A stretch of 64,000 bases of DNA from Monoplex corrugatus (lineage: Eukaryota > Mollusca > Gastropoda > Littorinimorpha > Ranellidae). Below the pieces are notes generated by a model. That model searched no databases. It was not told the DNA's origin and saw only the letters and a program-made list of their open reading frames with translations. The stretch covers positions 42,901,085-42,965,084 of the forward strand of contig JAPXFY010000031.1 of the NCBI GenBank assembly GCA_030674185.1, given 5' to 3'. Shown piece by piece: positions 56,985-64,000 of the stretch. Position 1 is the stretch's first letter; the number at the start of each line of letters is the position of its first letter. Position numbers and translations under genes: made by a program.

Positions 56985-57340
56985 CAATGGTGAACTTTAT
57001 GGTGAACTAGTCTCTGGCAAGAGATATGTTGGCCACCTCCAGCTATGATACAAAGCCATCTGCAAAGGTGATATGACATCAACACAGAGAACTGGGAAGA
57101 CATAGTAGTCGACCGCAAGAGATGGTGCAGTGTGCTCCAGAAACAAGTCAGGTTGGGGGAAAAGAGGATCCAGACCTTAGCTGCGGAAAAGAGAGGCAGA
57201 AAGCGAGCGAGCTCCTGTGAAGGCAATCCCATGGCCAGCATCCACACATGCATCCAATGTCACAGAGACTGCCTTTCCCACATTGGCCTTACCAGCCACA
57301 GCCAATGCTGCTCCGTAGGTGTCAGCTTGACTCAACACTA
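56985..57340 (+). pseudogene. LINE ORF2 C-terminal fragment with zinc-knuckle-like finger
   Basis: Translation reads NGELYGELVSGKRYVGHLQL, stop, YKAICKGDM, then after a frameshift DRKRWCSVLQKQ, EKRGRKRASSCEGN and CIQCHRDCLSHIGLTSHSQC. The YGEL..GKR.., DR..WR and final C..C..C..H..H finger are the usual end of a large LINE ORF. The RT domain is not present upstream. Confidence 0.75.
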
Positions 57341-57395
57341 GGGTGCATCATCCATAGTTTATGCCGACTGATGGAGGCCTACTACTCTCTCATCT

Positions 57396-57414
57396 CTCAC
57401 ACACACACAAAACA

Positions 57415-57495
<81 letters not shown>
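57396..57495. repeat. (CA)n microsatellite
   Basis: About 95 bp of CA directly after the LINE C-terminal fragment. Confidence 0.96.
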
Positions 57496-57844
57496 AGAGA
57501 AAATCAAATCAATGTCTCAAGTCCCATAGTTTAATCACTCTACTGTTACAAAAATCAGCAGCGTGCAGGAATAAACACATTACACATTACAGGGAGTACA
57601 ATGAATGATAATACTGATACAATAACATGAATGTATGTATACACATTATGTAAACAGCAAATTGGGGGGTCTGTTGTTAGTGGTTAACGCTGTGGGTCAA
57701 AGTCTGGAAGACTGGGGTCCCTCCATATCAAGCGAACTGAAGTCTATAACCATTACTTATGTCTGGCCCCCTGACCTTGCCTCCCTTGCATCCATATGCA
57801 CAGGGCGGAAGTCGAGAGATACCAGGCCTGCAGGTGCTGTGTTA

Positions 57845-58880
57845 CAAACCATGGTACTATGCAATACGATGCAAATGTCTAGACAGCTGCTTACATCAGG
57901 AAGAAACCATGGTACCATGCAATATAACGCAAATGTCTATCGTCATCTATATCAAAACAATCCATGGTACCATGCAATATAACACAAATGTCTACCGTCA
58001 TCTATATCAAAACAATCCCTGGTACCATGCAATATAACGCAAATGTCTACCGTCATCTATATCAAAACAATCCATGGTACCATGCAATATAACGCAAATG
58101 TCTACCGTCATCTATATCAAAACAATCCATGGTACCATGCAATATAACGCAAAGGTCTACCGTCATCTATATCAAAACGAATCCATGGTACCATGCAATA
58201 TAACGCAAAGGTCTACCGTCATCTATATCAAAACAATCCATGGTACCATGCAATATAACGCAAATGTCTACCGTCATCTATATCAAAACAATCCATGGTA
58301 CCATGCAATATAACGCAAAGGTCTACCGTCATCTATATCAAAACAATCCATGGTACCATGCAATATAACGCAAAGGTCTACCGTCATCTATATCAAAACA
58401 ATCCATGGTACCATGCAATATAACGCAAATGTCTACCGTCATCTATATCAAAACAATCCATGGTACCATGCAATATAACGCAAATGTCTATCGTCATCTA
58501 TATCAAAAGAATCCATGGTACCATGCAATATAACACAAATGTCTATCGTCATCTATATCAAAACAATCCATGGTACCATGCAATATAACACAAATGTCTA
58601 TCGTCATCTATATCAAAACAATCCATGGTACCATGCAATATAACGCAAATGTCTACCGTCATCTATATCAAAACAATCCATGGTACCATGCAATATAACA
58701 CAAATGTCTACACAGTCATCAACAAAGGGGAAAAAACGGCACCATGCAATATAATGCACCTGTCTATGCGGTCAATTACGTCCGAAACACAACATGGCAC
58801 CATGCATGATGCAATATAATGCACTTGTCTACGTGGTCATTTACAATAGAAACACGCCATGCTACCTGCAATATAACGCA
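57845..58880. repeat. minisatellite, 55-bp unit, ~18 copies
   Basis: The unit runs ATCTATATCAAAACAATC, CATGGTACCATG, CAATATAACGCAAATGTC, TACCGTC. CATGGTACCATG is a perfect 12-bp palindrome in nearly every unit. Copies after 58700 diverge strongly (GGGGAAAAAACGGCACC, TCCGAAACACAACATGG variants). Confidence 0.95.
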
Positions 58881-59224
58881 AATGTGTACACAGAGAATGA
58901 TGGTCACCTACTGATAAGCCTCTCACTATGGAGCAACACCAGGTTCTACACCTCAACAGGGTCCACCCTCTGCAACTGGGAGTCCCTCCTGTGTGTCCTG
59001 TCACGCCATGGGAATGTTGCACTATTATCCCTCTGACCACCAAAATGACAGCTGACTGGAACCAAAAATTTCAAACGACCACATTCATCGTCAGATGTGG
59101 CTTGACCATGTAAACAGCAAACAAATGAAGACCTTCCACACAAAATGGATTAAATTTGATCTTGTCTGTGATAGTGAGGCACTTGCCACAGTTTCACCAG
59201 TACAACTGGGGTCATATACTAACG

Positions 59225-59325
59225 TACCAGTCGACCACGCTTCACACACTACAACCAGTCGACCACGCTTCACATGGTCACACACTACAACCAGTCGACC
59301 ACGCTTCACACACTACAATGTCGTG
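59225..59325. repeat. short tandem repeat, 28-38-bp unit, 3 copies
   Basis: AACCAGTCGACCACGCTTCA with CACACTAC repeats three times, one copy having an added CATGGTCACA. Confidence 0.85.
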
Positions 59326-59639
59326 AAGTTGACCAAAGTTCTCATACATACTGGCAAACATGGCCACAGTCTGACTTTTTAATTCGAGCAAACACAAACT
59401 GCAGATGTAAAAGATCTACGGTCACACTATATAGTGGATCTTAAAAACAGCATTTTCTTTGTCATTCTCTTCAACATCAATCATTTCACTAGATATGTCA
59501 TAGGTTCTGTTGACCTTTATAGGACCTATGGGGCAAAGGCAGAAGACAAAGGACCCCACACAACAAGCCAATTGATAATGATGATACTGATTTATTATGT
59601 TTTACATAAAATATTAATGCACTTAAATACACTGTAATT

Positions 59640-60312
59640 CCAACAAATGTGTCTGATACAAAGCGGTAAAACGGCCATAAAAACTATACTTCAGATTTGT
59701 AATGAAAAACAAAACAAGACAAACTGCCAACAAAATCTGTAAAAACACACAAAGCAAAACCAAAACAAAACAAAAGCACATAAGTTAAACAAACAACAAA
59801 TCCCAAGATAGTCAAGCCATCTTAATAATCTCCCTTACTCATTCCCTTTGACATATTTTGTGTAATTGAAATCTTATACGTAAACCAACCTTGATAAAAT
59901 CTCATGACAACCCCCCCCCCCACACCCCCATTTTTGTTTTTCCAGTCATGTGACAAAAAATGTAATTAACACTAACCGATAAAAAGCCAAGAAATGTAAA
60001 ATAAAAATTTTCTTTTTTGTTGTACACTTTTAAAGACACATTCTGTTTCTAGTGTTGTGTTTTGCTGGTTTCTACTTACACATTTATGGTCACAGTACCC
60101 CAAAAAATAGTACACATCAGTCCAACGGCCATGTCTATTCAGCTCCTAAGTCACTGATACCTCAGTAGGCTCGATATGACCCTTATACGCATGATATTAA
60201 ACAAATTAATACACAACTTATAAATGTGTCAGCATTTGTCTTTTTTGTCAACACACACACATACACACTGATCTGGAATTATCTGAATCATTCTCCTTAA
60301 TCAGAGGACAAA

Positions 60313-60372
<60 letters not shown>

Positions 60373-63300
60373 ACACACACACACACACTCTCTCTCTCTC
60401 TCTCACTCAAACATAAATGTTTCAAAGGCAAGTTAATCTTTACAAGACATTGACAAAATGTCGAAATAATCAGCAAAACTGGTCCCTGTATTTTTCATGA
60501 ATACAATGAAATGCACTAAAATACCTCTTCAGTGACATTTGTTTAAGATCTGACAGTGACAAACATAATGTTGTTTCATGGCTCTTACTGTATATGCTTA
60601 ACCACAGACGTGCAACACAGGGATACCCCACTGCCAAGAATCACACTTGGAGCACTATCGTGCAAAATCGTGCATTCCTGATCAGATACACTCAAAGAAG
60701 AAACAAGCAACTGCTCATAACTGTAATGGGAGCTGCACAACAGGAAATTTACTTTACATGGCAGTCACAATCAAAACACCACGTATGACAAGAATCCAGT
60801 AAATACAGAACCACCGTTCAAAGCTGCAGGAAAGTATCCTTTTGTTGTATGTCTATGGTATGTTTATACTGCTGGTCCCTCATCCATTACCAAGCATAAA
60901 CATTTTAGGCATAAAACATCAGCAAGTGCATAAACATTTTATAACCAAACTGGAAAAAGAAGATTTAAAATGAAACTGTATAAAAATAAATTGATATATG
61001 TGTACTTGAATTTGTACAAAGTAAAATTAGACAAATATAATGTATATTCTCTCTCTTTCTCTCAATCAATCAATCAAATGTATCACTATAGTATTGTTCT
61101 GACCTGAAATTAACACTGACAACAAGTAAATGCAAAAACGACACAAATCGAAGACCCCCTGCAGCACTCAAATTGTTCTTAAGCAAATACACAATACACA
61201 AAGAAAATAAAATTTTTCCTTAAGCAAATACACAATACATGAAGAAAAATTTTCCTTAAGCAAATTGTCACAAATACACAAAGAAAATAAAAGACTGACT
61301 TGCAAAAACATTGTACGCAGACAAGAAAAATCTATGGTTAACACACACCATTAACAACAAACAAACAGCAACAGCAGGAAAAAGATCAAAACAATATTCA
61401 AAGTAGCAGGTCAAATCAGGTGACATATAAACGCACTACATTCTAGATAAAAGACTGATCATTAGATGGACAGACAGATACAAAAAAAACCCCGACAACA
61501 ATAACAACAACAAACAAAAACAAAAAATCAAACCAGCAAACAGCAAAACAAAGAACACATAAAACACCAAAGAATGTGACTTTTCCTTTCAAGTGGATAT
61601 GAAGAAGAAACGAAATCATTCATATTGTACATATTCAGTAGTGACATATACATATTAGCTCAGACAAGAAAAAACAGAACATAACATGCTAGATTCAAAA
61701 CCACACAAACTTTTATATTACTACAGGCTACAACAACAAAGCATTATGCAGAAGTAAACATTTTAAGTTATCACTGATACAAGCAAGCAGCAGCCAACAT
61801 GGAACATTACCAAATGTCAAACACTATAAATGTAATGTACAAGTAATGTACAATAAGAAAGAAAGAAAAAAAGTAATGTACAGTAAGAAAGAAAGAAACA
61901 AACAAAAACCAAAAATACACACACACAAAATCAACAAATGTTCCCCACAAATGTGGGTATCAACTGAATGAGACAACAAAAGCTTGTGGAGACACGAATA
62001 TCAACTGAAAAAGCATAAAAAACAAAAACACAAAAACAGAGACAGAAAGAATCTGATGAACAAGTCAATTCAACAATCTATCATTTTCAGACATTTCTGT
62101 TGTTAAATAAATAACTGTAATTTAAAACTGAATGAAGATTGCTTAAAATTGTCATGTACACAACTACCTACTGAACTTATCCATACTCTTAACTCTATTA
62201 ATGAACACCTGAGAAATGTTTGCAGACAATCGGTCAGACTTATACACAGCCTTACTACAGCAGTTTTCTGAACATTTGGGGCAGGCACTCATCTGTCAAA
62301 CCTTAACCCAATCAGGACTGTACTGCTTGTGACCAACTGTACCATTGTCTGTCACTGCTAGAAACATTAATTACAAAACATGGCTGTAGAGAAAGTACCA
62401 CTGTGCTCTTGCTTGAGGACAAATTTGTCTAAAATTTTGTACATTGAAAGAAGTTATATTAACTTTCTGTTTAAGTACAGTCAGAATTTCTGTTGTCATA
62501 GCAACAAAATGAGGGCCATGTTGGAAAAGGACATACTCTTGTAAACAGAATCTGTCACACATGATTTGGAATGGATATATCTAAGTCATTACACAAAAAA
62601 TCAAAACTGCTAGTTGTACACACCATGAGGGTGGCAGGACACTCAAACAACAGGTGACAGATAGTTGGTGCTGAGTGACGCACTGCTATCCTGAGTTATC
62701 TTGAAGTCATCAGCGATAAGTTCATCGGCATAGATAGCTGTGTGCAATTTTCACACGTAAAGACAAAAGAAAATTGAAGATCCAGACCCTCCTCTCTCTA
62801 CAAATTATGAGACATGTCATGTTGATTCTAAAGGTCCCACATAAATGCAAGTCTTTAAAAAGACGAAAAAAAAAAGCAAAATTTATTATGATCAACAATC
62901 TGCAATATCTGGCAAGTTTCACATACACAAAAATATCACACTGTTCAGGTTCAAAACAAAACCATTGTGTGTTTCAAAAAAATAAAATCTAGTACAAGGA
63001 TGGACAAGTTAACATGACATTTGTGCCTCAGTTCTATTTGCACGGGAAACAAAACAAGATGCATATAATTTCACACATCCATTATTTCCTGCATTCAGTA
63101 CAAATGTGCATATAGTACAAAATATGCATATTTTGACTATAAGACTAATCTTTGTAGAACTTACAAACTTACATTATTCTTTAATTTGCTCCTAGTTGTA
63201 AAACATAAATCTTTGTCAGTGTCTTGTCTGTATTTCTCATATTGTCTTAGCATTCATTATAAAAAAAATCATAAGATAAAAATCTGTAAACAGAATATGA

Positions 63301-64000
63301 TTGAAAAGCATGCATTTATTTTTATGAGAAAACATACGATAAACACATTTCTGGAGATATTAGACATATTGACAAGTGCAGTCAAATTCAACAGTTACCA
63401 CACACACAGAGATATACACATAGATCTATAACACAGACTTCAAGTAAGTAGTGTATACTTTGTACATTGAAGACTCCTCCCTCAAAGTCACAAACACAAC
63501 AAAAATGCTCCTGTAAAAAGGGCAAGCACCACACATGTATTATCAGATCGTATATTTCAACAAAATCCAGACTCTGTGTATTATCAGATCATGTACTTCA
63601 ATAAAATCCAGTCTCTACTATTTCTTAAGTAAATTCAGTCAGATATTCAAAGCACTGTACAAAATCAAAAATGTATGAATTTAGCAAATTATAAACAAGA
63701 CTGTAAAGCCATACTTACAACCTCCTTTTTCTTGCGTTCTAAAGTTAAACGCTCCTATCAATTTGATTTTAACAACACACTGGGACCATGTTTCATTAAC
63801 ACACAAGAGACAAGAAATCCTTGTTGAACCATTTTGTTAACAAACAGCCGCACAACCTTGCTCGACGTCAATCTGAATCAAATCTTATGAAAATAATTCG
63901 GTCTCAGTTTGCCCAAGACACGTTTCTGTGCTTATAATAAATTCCATAAGCACCAACACTTAGGATGCCATGTGACGGAAAAAGATCCAAAACGATCATG
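59640..64000. other. AT-rich stretch without a recognised gene
   Basis: A-rich sequence on the + strand with short local repeats: AAGCAAATACACAATACA-type units at 61180-61290 and TGTATTATCAGATC..ATAAAATCCAG units twice at 63535-63615. No ORF resembles a known protein. A possible exon/donor on the reverse strand near 63726-63761 is reported as a finding. Reverse-strand T-richness would suit a long 3' UTR or intron of a gene continuing beyond the right edge. Confidence 0.4.
60318..60405. repeat. (CA)n(CT)n microsatellite
   Basis: CA repeats with two GCACAC variants, followed by CT repeats. Confidence 0.95.

Overview
The window is eukaryotic DNA from an animal nuclear genome. It has two intron-rich protein genes, many non-LTR retrotransposon copies, tRNA-derived SINEs, very long minisatellites and abundant (CA)n/(GT)n tracts. 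The mix of RTE-like and L2/CR1-like LINEs, SINEs and satellite-filled introns suggests an invertebrate, probably a mollusc; that is an inference, because no diagnostic marker gene is present.

Two host genes were rebuilt exon by exon from splice sites, codon phase and family resemblance. (1) A spermidine/spermine- or thialysine-type N-acetyltransferase (SAT1/SAT2 family) on the + strand has five coding exons between 5675 and 21110. Their phases all agree and give a complete 174-residue GNAT protein of normal family length. (2) A myeloid leukemia factor gene (MLF1/MLF2 family) on the - strand has coding exons at 52586-52635, 47206-47440 and about 37834-38122, phase-compatible, with the C-terminal exon(s) not found. 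The two genes point towards each other.

Layout. 1-1.1 kb: CA tract and a ~62-bp minisatellite. 1.9-5.0 kb: an intact 1041-residue endonuclease-reverse transcriptase (RTE-like). 5.6-21.1 kb: the acetyltransferase gene; intron 1 holds a ~6-kb satellite of 26-bp units, introns 2-4 hold LINE fragments and GT tracts, and the last intron/exon junction is tandemly repeated eight times. 22.2-24.8 kb: four further minisatellites. 24.0-25.5 kb: remains of a zinc-finger LINE. 25.5-27.1 kb and 31.2-34.1 kb: two closely similar L2/CR1-like LINE copies in opposite orientation. 37.8-52.6 kb: the MLF gene; intron 2 holds a 4.6-kb satellite of 78-bp units and a 0.86-kb satellite of 45-bp units, and intron 1 holds a Mutator-like DNA transposon (about 48.0-52.5 kb) encoding PHD finger, OTU protease-like and MULE transposase modules. 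53-59 kb: SINE, LINE fragments and a 55-bp minisatellite. 59.6-64 kb: AT-rich sequence with no recognised gene.

The most noteworthy observations are the PHD-OTU-MULE transposon inside the MLF gene, the eight-fold repeated 3' splice site of the acetyltransferase last exon, three abutting upstream ORFs just before the acetyltransferase start codon, and inverted repeats that bracket acetyltransferase exons.
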